NCBI GenBank assembly: GCA_947495915.1
Contig: CANMAW010000002.1
Location: 1 to 64,000 of the forward strand
Reading direction: 5' to 3'
Source of the DNA: Maribacter algarum (ex Lu et al. 2025) (nom. illeg.)
GTDB lineage: Bacteria > Bacteroidota > Bacteroidia > Flavobacteriales > Flavobacteriaceae
DNA length: 64,000 bases
Below, piece by piece: positions 24,867 through 34,063 of this stretch. How positions within the stretch are numbered: position 1 is the first letter of the stretch; every line of letters begins with the position of its first letter. The notes beneath the pieces are model-generated. The model was not told where the DNA came from. It worked only from the letters and a program-made list of their open reading frames with translations, and ran no database searches. Made by a program: the position numbers and the translations under genes.

Positions 24867-27272
24867 CTACGATTCTTCGTTTTGTGAATTATTGATTTCG
24901 TCTCGAGGTAGAATATTAATTTGAGGTTTTTTCAAGGTTTCTTTGTTGGCAATGCTTTTTTCTAAGGAAAGCAAAAGCGATGGTAATAAGACCAAATTTG
25001 CTAACATAGCAAAAAGGAGTGTTGCCGAAACGAGTGCTCCTAATGCCACAGTACCACCAAAATTTGAAATTACAAAAACTGAAAACCCGAAAAACAAAAC
25101 GATAGAAGTATAAAACATACTTACTCCCGTTTCTTTTAACGCTGCATAAACAGATACTTTAATTTTCCAATTATTAGCCATGAGCTCTTGTCTATATTTA
25201 GCTAAAAAATGAATAGTGTCATCAACAGAAATACCAAAGGCAATACTAAATACTAATATGGTTGAGGGTTTAATTGGTACGCCAACAAACCCCATAACCC
25301 CTGCTGTTACCAATAAGGGTAGTAAATTCGGAATTAATGAAATAACAATCATTCTAAATGATCGAAACAAATAGGCCATAAAAAGAGCGATAAGGCCAAT
25401 GGCTAAGGCTAATGACAATACTAAGTTTTTAACGAGATATTTGGTGCCTTTTAGAAATATTAAAGCACTTCCTGTCATGTAAACATTAAAGCGGTTGGCA
25501 GGAAAAATTTTTGCAATATTTTCTTGTAGCCGTTCTTCGATATCTTCCATGCGGCTAGTTTTTACGTCTTTCATGAACGTTGTTACCCTAGCTACCTGAC
25601 CAGTACTATCGACAAAACTGCTTAACAGATTGCCATTTGCGGAAGATTTTCTGGCAATGTCCATAATAAAGTTGTTCTCTTGAGATGTCGGCAGTTGATA
25701 ATATTTTGGAATTCCGTTGTAGTAGGCTTGTTTAGAGTATTTTACCATATTAATTACAGATACGGGTTTTGACAGTTCTGGTACTTCTTCGATTACGGTG
25801 GCTAGTTGATCAATACGTCTTAAGGTTGGTAGTTTTAAAACTCCTTTCGGATTTTTAGTATCAACCACAATTTCAACAGGCATAATACCATCGAATTCAG
25901 CTTCAAAAAAACGTATGTCTTTGAAAAACTGTTCTTTTTTTGGCATGTCTTCAATGGGGCTTCCAGAAATATCAATTTGGTATATACCAATAATACTTAA
26001 TACTAATAAAATTATAGACGTAATGTAAATGGCAATACGATGATCTTTAACCACGCGAACTGTCCAATTTACAAAAGCATCTACCCAGCGTTTATTTAAA
26101 TGTTTTAAATGCTTGGTTTTAGGTGGGTGTAAAAAACTGTAAATGATCGGTATTATTAATAGCGATAGTACAAAAATACCTATGATATTAATTGAGGCTA
26201 CAATTCCAAACTCTTTCAAGAGCTTGCTGTCAGTTACAATGAATGTCGCAAAACCAGATGCAGTGGTAACGTTGGTCATCAAAGTAGCATTTCCAATTTT
26301 AGAAATTACTCGTTGTAAAGAAAGTGCTTGGTTGCCATGCTTCTTAATTTCTTGTTGGTATTTATTGATTAAGAAAATACAGTTTGGAATACCGATTACA
26401 ATAATTAATGGTGGAATTAGAGCGGTTAAAACCGTTATTTCATATTGTAATAGACCAAGTATACCAAAAGCCCACATGACACCAATGATCACTACCCCCA
26501 TAGAAATAAATGTGGCTCTAAAGCTTCTAAAGAAAAAGAAGAATAATAAAGAGGTGACTCCCAAAGCGGCTAGAATAAACTTACCGATCTCATCAATGAT
26601 GTTTTGCGAGTTCATGGTTCTGATGTAAGGCATGCCCGATATGCGAACATCAAGACCAGTTTCTTCTTCAAAATTATCAATAAGGGTGTTTAAGTCTTTT
26701 AGAATAAAATCTTTACGCACTGAGGTGTTTACAATATCCTTATCGAGATTTACAACCGTTCGTATCGTTCGGGTTTCTTTATTGAAAAGTAAATCTTCAT
26801 AAAATGGAATATTGTTAAAAAGATGATTTGAAATACTATCAACTTCAATTTGATTTTTAAAACTACGCTGTATTAATGGCTGAAGTTCAAAGGTTTCTTT
26901 CTCTTTATTTTTTATTAATTCTTGTAAATTTTCTGTCGAAAGTACAAAGTCGACTTCGGGAAAAGCGGCTAGCTGTTTGCTTAGTTTGTTCCAACGATTA
27001 AAATTAGTTGGATTGAATAGGGCGCTATCTTTTATGGCAAAAACGATTGCATTTCCTTCTTCGCCAAATTGTTTTAAAAAAGATTGGTATTCTAAATTGA
27101 CAGGGTGATCGTCTGGTAATAGGTTTGCTTGCGAGCTTGAAAATCGCATATTTTTCCATTGCATGCCTAGAAAAACGGTAAACGCTGCAACCAAAACTAA
27201 GATCAAAATTCTATTTCTTAGAATAGTTCTAGCAGTAATTGCCCAAAAGCCTTGTGGTATTTTCTTTGCCAT
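24867..27272 (-). CDS. RND-superfamily (MMPL-type) membrane transporter
   Basis: From the ATG at 27272 the protein is 801 residues; a TTG at 27293 would add 7. It has 12 predicted membrane helices in two similar halves, each made of one helix, a large periplasmic loop and five helices. The membrane repeats include GIPNCIFLINKYQQE and the partner FGISVDDTIHFLAKYR, whose VDD aspartates are the usual proton-relay positions of MMPL/HAE3-type exporters. Substrate is unknown; relatives move lipids or hopanoids. It lies downstream of frr behind a terminator. Confidence 0.88.
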   Translation of the reverse strand: MAKKIPQGFWAITARTILRNRILILVLVAAFTVFLGMQWKNMRFSSSQANLLPDDHPVNLEYQSFLKQFGEEGNAIVFAIKDSALFNPTNFNRWNKLSKQLAAFPEVDFVLSTENLQELIKNKEKETFELQPLIQRSFKNQIEVDSISNHLFNNIPFYEDLLFNKETRTIRTVVNLDKDIVNTSVRKDFILKDLNTLIDNFEEETGLDVRISGMPYIRTMNSQNIIDEIGKFILAALGVTSLLFFFFFRSFRATFISMGVVIIGVMWAFGILGLLQYEITVLTALIPPLIIVIGIPNCIFLINKYQQEIKKHGNQALSLQRVISKIGNATLMTNVTTASGFATFIVTDSKLLKEFGIVASINIIGIFVLSLLIIPIIYSFLHPPKTKHLKHLNKRWVDAFVNWTVRVVKDHRIAIYITSIILLVLSIIGIYQIDISGSPIEDMPKKEQFFKDIRFFEAEFDGIMPVEIVVDTKNPKGVLKLPTLRRIDQLATVIEEVPELSKPVSVINMVKYSKQAYYNGIPKYYQLPTSQENNFIMDIARKSSANGNLLSSFVDSTGQVARVTTFMKDVKTSRMEDIEERLQENIAKIFPANRFNVYMTGSALIFLKGTKYLVKNLVLSLALAIGLIALFMAYLFRSFRMIVISLIPNLLPLLVTAGVMGFVGVPIKPSTILVFSIAFGISVDDTIHFLAKYRQELMANNWKIKVSVYAALKETGVSMFYTSIVLFFGFSVFVISNFGGTVALGALVSATLLFAMLANLVLLPSLLLSLEKSIANKETLKKPQINILPRDEINNSQNEES

Positions 27273-27351
27273 TGCTGATTTTATCGCTGGCAAAGGTAAA
27301 AAATGAAGTTGGGTGTACCTAGTATAGCTGGCTTGAAATGTAATTACTTTT

Positions 27352-27387
27352 AAAAAATAGAAAAGCGGCCCATTGGGCCGCTTTTCT
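27352..27387 (-). terminator. Intrinsic terminator after frr
   Basis: Stem AGAAAAGCGGCCC / GGGCCGCTTTTCT (27359-27371, 27375-27387) with a 3-base loop. On the minus strand it is followed by a T6 tract. It lies 22 bases after the frr stop and separates pyrH-frr from the RND gene. Confidence 0.92.
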
Positions 27388-27409
27388 ATTTAATGTAGCA
27401 TAAAGTGTA

Positions 27410-27967
27410 TTAAACTTTCATAATTTCAACCTCTTTGTTGTCCAAAAATACGTCAATTCGTTTTGTATAAGTATCAGTTAATTCTTGAACGTCAGTTTCT
27501 GCGTTCTTCTTTAAATCATCTGACGCATCATCTAAACCTCTGATTTCTTTATTAGCATCTTGTCTTGCTGTACGTACACTAACTTTTGCATCTTCCGCTT
27601 CAGCTTTTGCCTGTTTCACTAAATCGCGACGGCGTTCTTCAGTTAATGGCGGAACATTGATAATAATCATATCGCCATTATTCATTGGGTTGAAGCCTAA
27701 GTTAGCATTCATTATCGCTTTTTCAATTTCTTGTAACAACGATTTCTCCCAAGGTTGCACTGAAATTGTACGTGCATCAGGTGTATTAACGTTAGCAACT
27801 TGAGACAAAATGGTTTGAGAACCATAATAATCAACCTTAACACTTGATAGCATTGAAGGGTTGGCCTTACCAGCACGAATTTTTACAAATGCTTTTTCAA
27901 GGTGAGTAATTGCACCTTCCATGCTTTCTTTGGTGGCGTCTAGTATAAAACTTATCTCTTCATTCAT
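27410..27967 (-). CDS. frr: Ribosome recycling factor
   Basis: Releases the 70S post-termination complex together with EF-G. The 185-residue protein has the expected length and shows the family motifs VRAGKANPSML-like (KIRAGKANPSML), VPPLTEERRRDLVKQAK and VRTARQDANKEI. The start at 27967 lies 43 bases after pyrH, with which it forms an operon ending in the terminator at 27352-27387. Confidence 0.97.
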   Translation of the reverse strand: MNEEISFILDATKESMEGAITHLEKAFVKIRAGKANPSMLSSVKVDYYGSQTILSQVANVNTPDARTISVQPWEKSLLQEIEKAIMNANLGFNPMNNGDMIIINVPPLTEERRRDLVKQAKAEAEDAKVSVRTARQDANKEIRGLDDASDDLKKNAETDVQELTDTYTKRIDVFLDNKEVEIMKV

Positions 27968-28010
27968 AGTTTAGAAATTATAATAGCAGTTAGTAGAAAT
28001 CGTACCAAAT

Positions 28011-28718
28011 TTATACGTTTACAACAGTACCAATATTTTGACCGTCTACAATTTTTAATAGATTTCCTCTTGTATTCATATCAAATACTACTATTGGTAG
28101 TTCATTTTCTTGACTTAAGGTGAATGCAGTGGTATCCATCACTTTTAATCCTTTAAGTAGTACATCAGCAAAAGAAATAGAATCGAATTTGGTTGCTGTT
28201 TTGTCTTTTTCAGGGTCAGAGGTGTAAATTCCGTCAACTCGAGTACCTTTCAAAATTACATCAGCTTCAACTTCAATGGCTCGTAAAACTGCAGCTGAAT
28301 CTGTTGTGAAGTACGGATTTCCTGTTCCGCCACCAAAAATTACAACTCTGCCCTTTTCAAGATGACGCATTGCGCGTCTTCTAATAAAAGGTTCGGCCAC
28401 TTCATTTATTTTAATAGCTGATTGTAGTCTGGTTTGAACCCCTTTGTTTTCAAGAGCGCTTTGTAACGCAAGTCCGTTAATAACAGTTGCTAACATACCC
28501 ATGTGGTCACCCTGTACGCGATCCATACCTGTGGCTGCACCGGCTAAACCTCTAAAGATGTTTCCACCTCCAATAACAATGGCTACTTCAATTCCTTTGT
28601 CAACTACTTCTTTAATTTCATCTGCATATTCTGCAATTCGTTTGGGGTCAATTCCGTATTGCTTTTCGCCCATTAAGGCTTCTCCACTTAATTTCAAAAG
28701 AATTCTTTTGTATTGCAT
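28011..28718 (-). CDS. pyrH: UMP kinase
   Basis: Phosphorylates UMP to UDP in pyrimidine nucleotide synthesis. The 235-residue amino-acid-kinase-fold protein has KLSGEALMG (about 9-17), [10 protein letters not shown] (47-56), the UMP-binding [17 protein letters not shown] and the ATP site [13 protein letters not shown]. It is the first gene of the pyrH-frr operon, and a -7 element lies 20 bases upstream. Confidence 0.97.
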   Translation of the reverse strand: MQYKRILLKLSGEALMGEKQYGIDPKRIAEYADEIKEVVDKGIEVAIVIGGGNIFRGLAGAATGMDRVQGDHMGMLATVINGLALQSALENKGVQTRLQSAIKINEVAEPFIRRRAMRHLEKGRVVIFGGGTGNPYFTTDSAAVLRAIEVEADVILKGTRVDGIYTSDPEKDKTATKFDSISFADVLLKGLKVMDTTAFTLSQENELPIVVFDMNTRGNLLKIVDGQNIGTVVNV

Positions 28719-28737
28719 TGTTATGAGTTATTTCGAA

Positions 28738-28745
28738 CAAAAATA
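28738..28745 (-). promoter_or_regulatory. -7 element of the pyrH-frr operon
   Basis: On the minus strand TATTTTTG matches TAnnTTTG exactly, 20 bases before the pyrH ATG. No TTG lies at the usual upstream distance. A close start site would give a very short leader. Confidence 0.45.
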
Positions 28746-28891
28746 ATCAAAAATTATTATGATTCCATTCGGATAAGAAGCATAAGTTTCCTTAATTATT
28801 TGCAAATCATTATGTGCGAGCGAGTTCTTTTTCATAATCTTGCAGACCAAATTTATAAGGGATGGTTAGTCATCCATAGAAAATATCTCAT

Positions 28892-30766
28892 ATGAAAAGA
28901 ATAAGTATAACATTTTTAGCTAGCATATTAATGTACGGTTGTGGTGCTTCAAAGGCGCTAATTACAGCGGAAAAAACACCCATTTTGGTAAGTTTAGATT
29001 TAGTCAATGTAGCTAATGATAAGGTGAAAGTTGAAATTAATCCTGGGGCATTTACGGCTGATGAAGTTTCCTTTTTTATTCCTAAAACTGTTCCGGGTAC
29101 CTATAGTGAAGATAACTACGGAAAGTATATAGAAGGTTTCAAGGCTTTCGATTATAATGATAAAGAATTAACTGTTTCTAAGTCTGATGATAATACTTGG
29201 AATATTTCCAACGGAAAAACTTTAGATAAAATCACGTATTGGGTTAATGATACATTTGATTCAGAACAAGAACAAGAAGAGGCTGTTTTCTCTCCTTCAG
29301 GAACCAATATTTTAAAAGATGAAAATTTTGTGCTCAACCTACACGGTTTTATCGGGTATTTCGCAAATTTAAAAGAAGTGCCTTATACGATTTCAGTCGC
29401 AAAGCCAAATGAATTATTGGCTACTACTTCTTTAAATAAAAAAGTGATTGAAGATGTCGCTTTAAATCAGGATGTATTTACTGCTTCACGATATTTTGAG
29501 GTCATTGATAACCCTATATTTTATGCCAAATCAAATTCAGAAACATTTCAGATTAATGATATTGCCGTAACCCTAAGCGTATACTCTCCGAATGGCGTAT
29601 ATACCGCAGCAACTTTAAAAGATCGCATGGAAAAGATGATGGCTGCTCAAAAAACCTTTATGGGTGATATTGATGGTACTAAGCAATATTCCATTCTCTT
29701 ATATCTTTCTCAAATGGGAGCAGAAGATGCAGGTGGTTTTGGTGCTTTAGAGCATCATACTTCAACGGTAGTAGTATTGCCAGAGGCAATGCCTCAAGAT
29801 CGTTTGGAGCAGGCCATGGTTGATGTAGTTTCTCATGAGTTTTTTCATATTGTTACTCCTTTAAATGTGCATTCAAAAGAGGTGCAGTATTTTGATTTTA
29901 ACAATCCGAAAATGTCGCAACATTTGTGGATGTACGAAGGTACAACAGAGTACTTTGCGAATTTGTTTCAAATTCAACAAGGTTTGATTGATGAGGCGGA
30001 ATTTTACAAGCGAATTATGGGCAAAATTGGCAATTCAAAGGCCTATGATGATGCCATGTCATTTACAGAAATGAGTAAAAATGTTTTAGAAGAGCCCTAT
30101 AAAGAAAACTATGCCAATGTCTATGAAAAAGGGGCTTTGATCAATATGGCTATTGACATTCAGTTGCGCGAATGGAGTAATGGAGAAAAAGGAGTGCTTT
30201 GGTTGATGAAAGAGCTTTCAAAGAAATATGGAGATATGACTCCGTTTGAGGATGAAGCGTTAATCGATGAAATTATAGCAATGACGTATCCTGAATTACG
30301 AGAATTCTTTGATGCCCATGTCATTGGTGATACTCCCATTGATTATAATGTTTATTTTGGTAAAGTCGGACTTGCATCTGGAGAAACTGAACAACCTTGT
30401 GGGCGATTTTTCTTAGATCAAGAAGTACCTTTTATTGATGCTGATGCTTCAAATAACGATGCGATTTATGTTCGTAACGGAATTACATTAAGTAGTTTTT
30501 TGCTTGATATGGGTGCTCAAGGCGGTGATATAATTAAGAGTATCAACGGTACACCAATTACTTTAGAAGGTATTGGCCCCGTACTTCAACAAAGTTTCGT
30601 ATGGCCACCTGAAACTGATATTACTATGGTTGTAATGAGAGGTGACGATGAGTTGACTTTAAAAGGTAAAGCAGGTAACCCAGTGGTTGTAGTTGAAAAG
30701 ATCTTTTCTTTAGAACACGTAACAGATGAGCAACAAGAACTTCGAAAAGCTTGGATGAAGAATTAA
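28892..30766 (+). CDS. M61-family (glycyl aminopeptidase-type) metallopeptidase lipoprotein with PDZ domain
   Basis: A 624-residue exported protein with a lipobox (LMYGC, Cys 17). The N-terminal M61 domain spans about 30-200, the catalytic peptidase domain has the zinc motif HEFFH (315-319) and third ligand E349 in MYEGTTEYFANLF, and the last 100 residues are PDZ-like (MGAQGGDIIKSINGTPI). M61 proteins cleave N-terminal residues or act on exported proteins. The gene is monocistronic, divergent from pyrH, and ends in a terminator. Confidence 0.88.
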   Translation: MKRISITFLASILMYGCGASKALITAEKTPILVSLDLVNVANDKVKVEINPGAFTADEVSFFIPKTVPGTYSEDNYGKYIEGFKAFDYNDKELTVSKSDDNTWNISNGKTLDKITYWVNDTFDSEQEQEEAVFSPSGTNILKDENFVLNLHGFIGYFANLKEVPYTISVAKPNELLATTSLNKKVIEDVALNQDVFTASRYFEVIDNPIFYAKSNSETFQINDIAVTLSVYSPNGVYTAATLKDRMEKMMAAQKTFMGDIDGTKQYSILLYLSQMGAEDAGGFGALEHHTSTVVVLPEAMPQDRLEQAMVDVVSHEFFHIVTPLNVHSKEVQYFDFNNPKMSQHLWMYEGTTEYFANLFQIQQGLIDEAEFYKRIMGKIGNSKAYDDAMSFTEMSKNVLEEPYKENYANVYEKGALINMAIDIQLREWSNGEKGVLWLMKELSKKYGDMTPFEDEALIDEIIAMTYPELREFFDAHVIGDTPIDYNVYFGKVGLASGETEQPCGRFFLDQEVPFIDADASNNDAIYVRNGITLSSFLLDMGAQGGDIIKSINGTPITLEGIGPVLQQSFVWPPETDITMVVMRGDDELTLKGKAGNPVVVVEKIFSLEHVTDEQQELRKAWMKN

Positions 30767-30784
30767 AATTATAAATCCTAGGTT

Positions 30785-30821
30785 TGAAAAAGGCGTTACG
30801 AAACAGTAGCGCCTTTTTTTT
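30785..30821 (+). terminator. Intrinsic terminator after the M61 peptidase gene
   Basis: Stem AAAAAGGCGTTAC / GTAGCGCCTTTTT (one G-T pair) with a 6-base loop and T7-8 tail, 20 bases after the stop. Confidence 0.85.
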
Positions 30822-30831
30822 ATACTTTAAC

Positions 30832-30858
30832 TTGAAACATAAAAATTTAATATTTTTT
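30832..30858 (+). promoter_or_regulatory. Possible promoter of the ECF sigma operon
   Basis: TTG at 30832-30834, 16 bases, then TATTTTTT at 30851-30858, one mismatch to TAnnTTTG and a slightly short spacer, 51 bases before the sigma factor ATG. If the operon is autoregulated, a different ECF-type promoter would be expected; none could be identified by eye. Confidence 0.3.
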
Positions 30859-30909
30859 GTAACCATTGCGAAAAATGGAAGTTTACCCTTATGTAGATCA
30901 AAATAAAAA

Positions 30910-31464
30910 ATGCAAGAATTAACCAACAACGCATTAATGCTTAAAGTGAAATCGGGTGACCTCGATAAACTTGGGTTGTTATACGAACGCCATAAAAAAA
31001 GACTTTTCGGCTTCTTTTACAATATGAATAGCGACGCTGCTTTAAGCGAAGATTTGGTGCAAAATGTTTTCATGCGAATTTTGAAATATAAACACACCTA
31101 TACTGGTGAAGGTAGTTTTACGGCATGGATGTTTCGAACCGCTAGAAACGTTAATTACGATTATTATAGGAAAAATAAATCAGAGAAAAATATTAGTGAA
31201 GTATCAGAAGTAGCATATAAACTGGAAGATTCAGCCACTATAGAACAAGAAATTCAAGATAAGCAAAACATAAGAGTTTTGAATCGGGCAATGCAGTTAC
31301 TGGCTCCTGAAAAGCGAGAAGTATTAGTGTTGAGTAAATTAAAAGAAATGCAATTTAGTGAGGTGGCACAGATTTTAGGATGTACAGAAGGGGCAGCCAA
31401 AGTGAAAGCTTATAGAGCTTTAAAAGAGTTAAGATCAATTTACCTACAACTAGAAAGAAGATAA
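30910..31464 (+). CDS. ECF-type RNA polymerase sigma factor
   Basis: A 184-residue sigma-70-family protein with region 2 (LGLLYERHKKRLFGFFYNM ... LVQNVFMRI, about 20-65; AWMFRTARNVNYDYYRK for 2.3-2.4) and region 4 (LAPEKREVLVLSKLKEM ... GCTEGAAKVKAYRALKEL, about 130-175). It lacks region 3, as expected of the ECF group. The next gene, 2 bases downstream, encodes a membrane anti-sigma factor, which is the usual arrangement. Confidence 0.94.
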   Translation: MQELTNNALMLKVKSGDLDKLGLLYERHKKRLFGFFYNMNSDAALSEDLVQNVFMRILKYKHTYTGEGSFTAWMFRTARNVNYDYYRKNKSEKNISEVSEVAYKLEDSATIEQEIQDKQNIRVLNRAMQLLAPEKREVLVLSKLKEMQFSEVAQILGCTEGAAKVKAYRALKELRSIYLQLERR

Positions 31465-31466
31465 TT

Positions 31467-32282
31467 ATGAAACAAGAGAATTTTGAAATATGGATGATTG
31501 ATTATTTGTCGGATGAGCTTGAAGGAAAAGATATATTGAACTTCGAAAAACACCTTGAAGAAAATAAGGATCATCGAAAGCAGTTTGAAGCGTTGAAAGA
31601 AACTTGGTCGCAATTGAATGACCTAACTATTCCAGAAGCTTCAACAACAATGGATGAGAAGTTCTATGTTATGTTGCATGATAAAATGGAAGCTCAAAAT
31701 CACAAGAAAGAAAGTGGTTTTGCTTGGTTGAAATCAGTTGCTGAATCCTTTAAAAAACCACAACTAGCTTTTGCGATGTTAATACTTGGTGTCGGCATCG
31801 GCACAGGATATTTGTTAAATGGCGATTCGAAAAATGATTCAACGGGGGGCACTGTAAATGCTGTTGTAGATTCAGATACCGAAACAGAAGAGGTAAGAGG
31901 GCAGTTGGTATTAACGCTTTTAGAACAATCTTCTGCTAATAAAAGATTACAAGGAGTGAATGAGGCGGCTAAATTAAATGATGCCAATGAACGCGTTATT
32001 AAGGCCTTGTTTGCAACACTAAATAACGATCCGAATGTGAATGTGCGTTTAGTTGCTGTGGAATCATTAGCGAAGTATGTTGATACGCCCGAAGTGCGAA
32101 TGGGGCTAGTTAAGTCCATCGAGTTTCAAAATTCACCTTTGGTACAAATAGCTTTGGCTGATTTAATGGTGGCTTTACAAGAAAAAACTTCGATCGAATC
32201 TATGAAGCAACTGTTAGAGCAACCCGATATTGACAACACCGTAAAACAAAAATTAGAAGAATCAATCAATCACATCATATAA
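31467..32282 (+). CDS. Membrane anti-sigma factor with C-terminal HEAT-like repeats
   Basis: A 271-residue protein. Residues 1-55 resemble an anti-sigma domain (MIDYLSDELEGKDILNFEKHL) but without the HxxxCxxC zinc motif. One membrane helix (99-117, LAFAMLILGVGIGTGYLL) is followed by a short linker and, from about 150, helical repeats (RVIKALFATLNNDPNVNVR, VAVESLAKYV, ALADLMVAL) of the HEAT type in the periplasm. It starts 2 bases after the ECF sigma gene. By position and topology it should hold the sigma factor at the membrane; the HEAT part may be the sensor. Confidence 0.8.
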   Translation: MKQENFEIWMIDYLSDELEGKDILNFEKHLEENKDHRKQFEALKETWSQLNDLTIPEASTTMDEKFYVMLHDKMEAQNHKKESGFAWLKSVAESFKKPQLAFAMLILGVGIGTGYLLNGDSKNDSTGGTVNAVVDSDTETEEVRGQLVLTLLEQSSANKRLQGVNEAAKLNDANERVIKALFATLNNDPNVNVRLVAVESLAKYVDTPEVRMGLVKSIEFQNSPLVQIALADLMVALQEKTSIESMKQLLEQPDIDNTVKQKLEESINHII

Positions 32283-32303
32283 TTAATCAAAAAACGAACA
32301 ATC

Positions 32304-33173
32304 ATGAGAACTTTAAAATTGAATTTATTTCTGGCAGCAATGATCTGCTGTCAGTTAATGACTGCGCAAAAATTTAGCGAAACTATTACTGACGAATTAC
32401 AGTTTTCTACCGTATCACCTAAAAACATGTTGGTGGTTCAAAATGTAAACGGACCAATAACAGTAGAAGGGTATGATGGTGATACCATTCAGCTGGAAGT
32501 AGAGAAAATCATATCGGCGAATAATAAAGAAAGATTAGCGGAAGGAAAACGTGACATTCAAGTAAAAATAGAACAGGTTGATTATAACTTATATGTGTAT
32601 CTCGAATCGCCAAACAATCATTTTGACACTAACAAGGGACGTTATTATAACGAAAGGAATAATGGAAGATGGGAGCAACCCAGATATAATTATTACTTAG
32701 ACTTTAAATTGAAGATTCCTAAAAATAGTAATGTCAAGTTGGCGACGATGAATGATGGCGACATTTACGCTGAAAATGTACACGGCAATGAGATCATCGT
32801 GAACAATTTAAATGGTGCGATAACACTAAAGAATATAGCAGGGAAAACTCAAGTAAACGCCTTGAATAAAGATATTAATATCACCTATTTCAGAAACCCC
32901 AATGGTGATTCAGAATACCGATCGTTAAATGGAGATATTAATGTTACTTTTCAAGAAGACTTAGATGCCGATGTATCGTTTAAAAGTATGAATGGTGATT
33001 TATATACCAACTATGAAACGGCTAAATTGACTCCTGAATTGGTTCAAGAGAAAACCAAAAGTAAAAAAGGAGTGCGGTACAATTTGAGTTCAAAACAAGC
33101 ATATCGCATTGGTGACGGAGGAATAAAACTAGATTTTAATCTTCTTAATGGAGACGCAACTTTAAAAAAGTAA
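32304..33173 (+). CDS. Exported DUF4097-type repeat protein (copy 1)
   Basis: A 289-residue protein with a signal peptide (ending LMTAQK). From about residue 35 it shows repeated beta-strand units with N-G-D/P/A turns (NVNGPITVEG, TMNDGDIYAE, NNLNGAITLKN, SLNGDINVTF, SMNGDLYTNY), the DUF4097 pattern thought to form a beta-helix. It lies 21 bases after the anti-sigma gene and 1 base before a paralogue, so all four genes probably form one operon. Confidence 0.82.
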   Translation: MRTLKLNLFLAAMICCQLMTAQKFSETITDELQFSTVSPKNMLVVQNVNGPITVEGYDGDTIQLEVEKIISANNKERLAEGKRDIQVKIEQVDYNLYVYLESPNNHFDTNKGRYYNERNNGRWEQPRYNYYLDFKLKIPKNSNVKLATMNDGDIYAENVHGNEIIVNNLNGAITLKNIAGKTQVNALNKDINITYFRNPNGDSEYRSLNGDINVTFQEDLDADVSFKSMNGDLYTNYETAKLTPELVQEKTKSKKGVRYNLSSKQAYRIGDGGIKLDFNLLNGDATLKK

Positions 33174-33174
33174 G

Positions 33175-33993
33175 ATGATGAAATATATAAGCAAAAATAT
33201 AGTAGTACTACTAGCGCTTTTTTTAGGGAGTTATTCCTTTTATGCGCAATCAGATAATGGTGAAGTTGTTACCATTCCACTTTCTCGACCAGGTGAGGCA
33301 GGGCATCTGAAAATTGGTTTACTCTATGGATCAATTTCAGTTTCGGCACATTCAGGTAAAGATGTCATTATTGAGACGGCAAGTAGTAAAAGTTCAAAAC
33401 CTGCAAAAACCAAAGACGGCATGCGAAGAATTGGTGATACATCGCTTGAATTTAGTGTTGAAGAATATGATAATAAGGTTTATATCAAATCTAAAAAGCA
33501 TAACAAACGTGTAGATTTTATCATAAGGGTGCCCGAAAATTTCTCTTTAGATCTGCGCGCTACTAATAACGGTAATATCGCTGTAGCGGGTGTTGTTGGA
33601 GATATTGAAATTAGCAATTTAAATGGCAGTATTACCTTAACTGATATTGGAGGTTCAGTAATTGCTGATGCTTTGAACAAAGATATTATTGTAACGTTTA
33701 CCAAAGGATATGAAAAGTCTTCCATGGCTTTTACGAGTTTGAATGGTGATATTGATGTGACTTTTCCAGAAAATTTAGCCGCCAACATAAAGGCTAAAAC
33801 AGACAATGGAGAGATTTATACTGATTTCGAGCTTAAGGTGACACGCGACATCAAGAAGGAAGAGAAAAGAACCTCTTCAGGGGTTTATAAAGTAAACGTT
33901 GACAAATGGGTCACCGGAGCAATAAATGGAGGAGGAGCGGAGCTACTTTTTAAAACCATGAATGGTGACATTATGATTCGGTCAAAAGGTTAG
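33175..33993 (+). CDS. Exported DUF4097-type repeat protein (copy 2)
   Basis: A 272-residue paralogue of the preceding protein, with a signal peptide (ending SFYAQS) and the same repeat turns (TNNGNIAVAG, NLNGSITLTD, SLNGDIDVTF, TDNGEIYTDF, TMNGDIMIRS). An ATG-ATG start lies 1 base after the previous stop. It closes the ECF sigma operon, followed by a terminator. Cellular role is unknown; a surface or periplasmic location follows from the signal peptide. Confidence 0.82.
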   Translation: MMKYISKNIVVLLALFLGSYSFYAQSDNGEVVTIPLSRPGEAGHLKIGLLYGSISVSAHSGKDVIIETASSKSSKPAKTKDGMRRIGDTSLEFSVEEYDNKVYIKSKKHNKRVDFIIRVPENFSLDLRATNNGNIAVAGVVGDIEISNLNGSITLTDIGGSVIADALNKDIIVTFTKGYEKSSMAFTSLNGDIDVTFPENLAANIKAKTDNGEIYTDFELKVTRDIKKEEKRTSSGVYKVNVDKWVTGAINGGGAELLFKTMNGDIMIRSKG

Positions 33994-34007
33994 GTAAAAA
34001 TAGAACA

Positions 34008-34044
34008 AAAAAAACCGCTATACATTGCTGCATAGCGGTTTTTA
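34008..34044. terminator. Bidirectional intrinsic terminator between the DUF4097 and tsf genes
   Basis: Stem AAACCGCTAT / ATAGCGGTTT (about 34012-34021, 34032-34041), flanked by A-runs and a T-run, between convergent transcription units. Confidence 0.85.
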
Positions 34045-34063
34045 TATGTACTAAGAATACTAA

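Noticed and set aside
26143-26628. Plus-strand frame of 161 codons inside the RND exporter gene
   Set aside because: Complete overlap with a clear transporter gene on the other strand; hydrophobic antisense translation is expected there.
30624-30929. Minus-strand frame of 101 codons at the end of the M61 gene
   Set aside because: It overlaps the peptidase 3' end and the terminator; composition is low-complexity.
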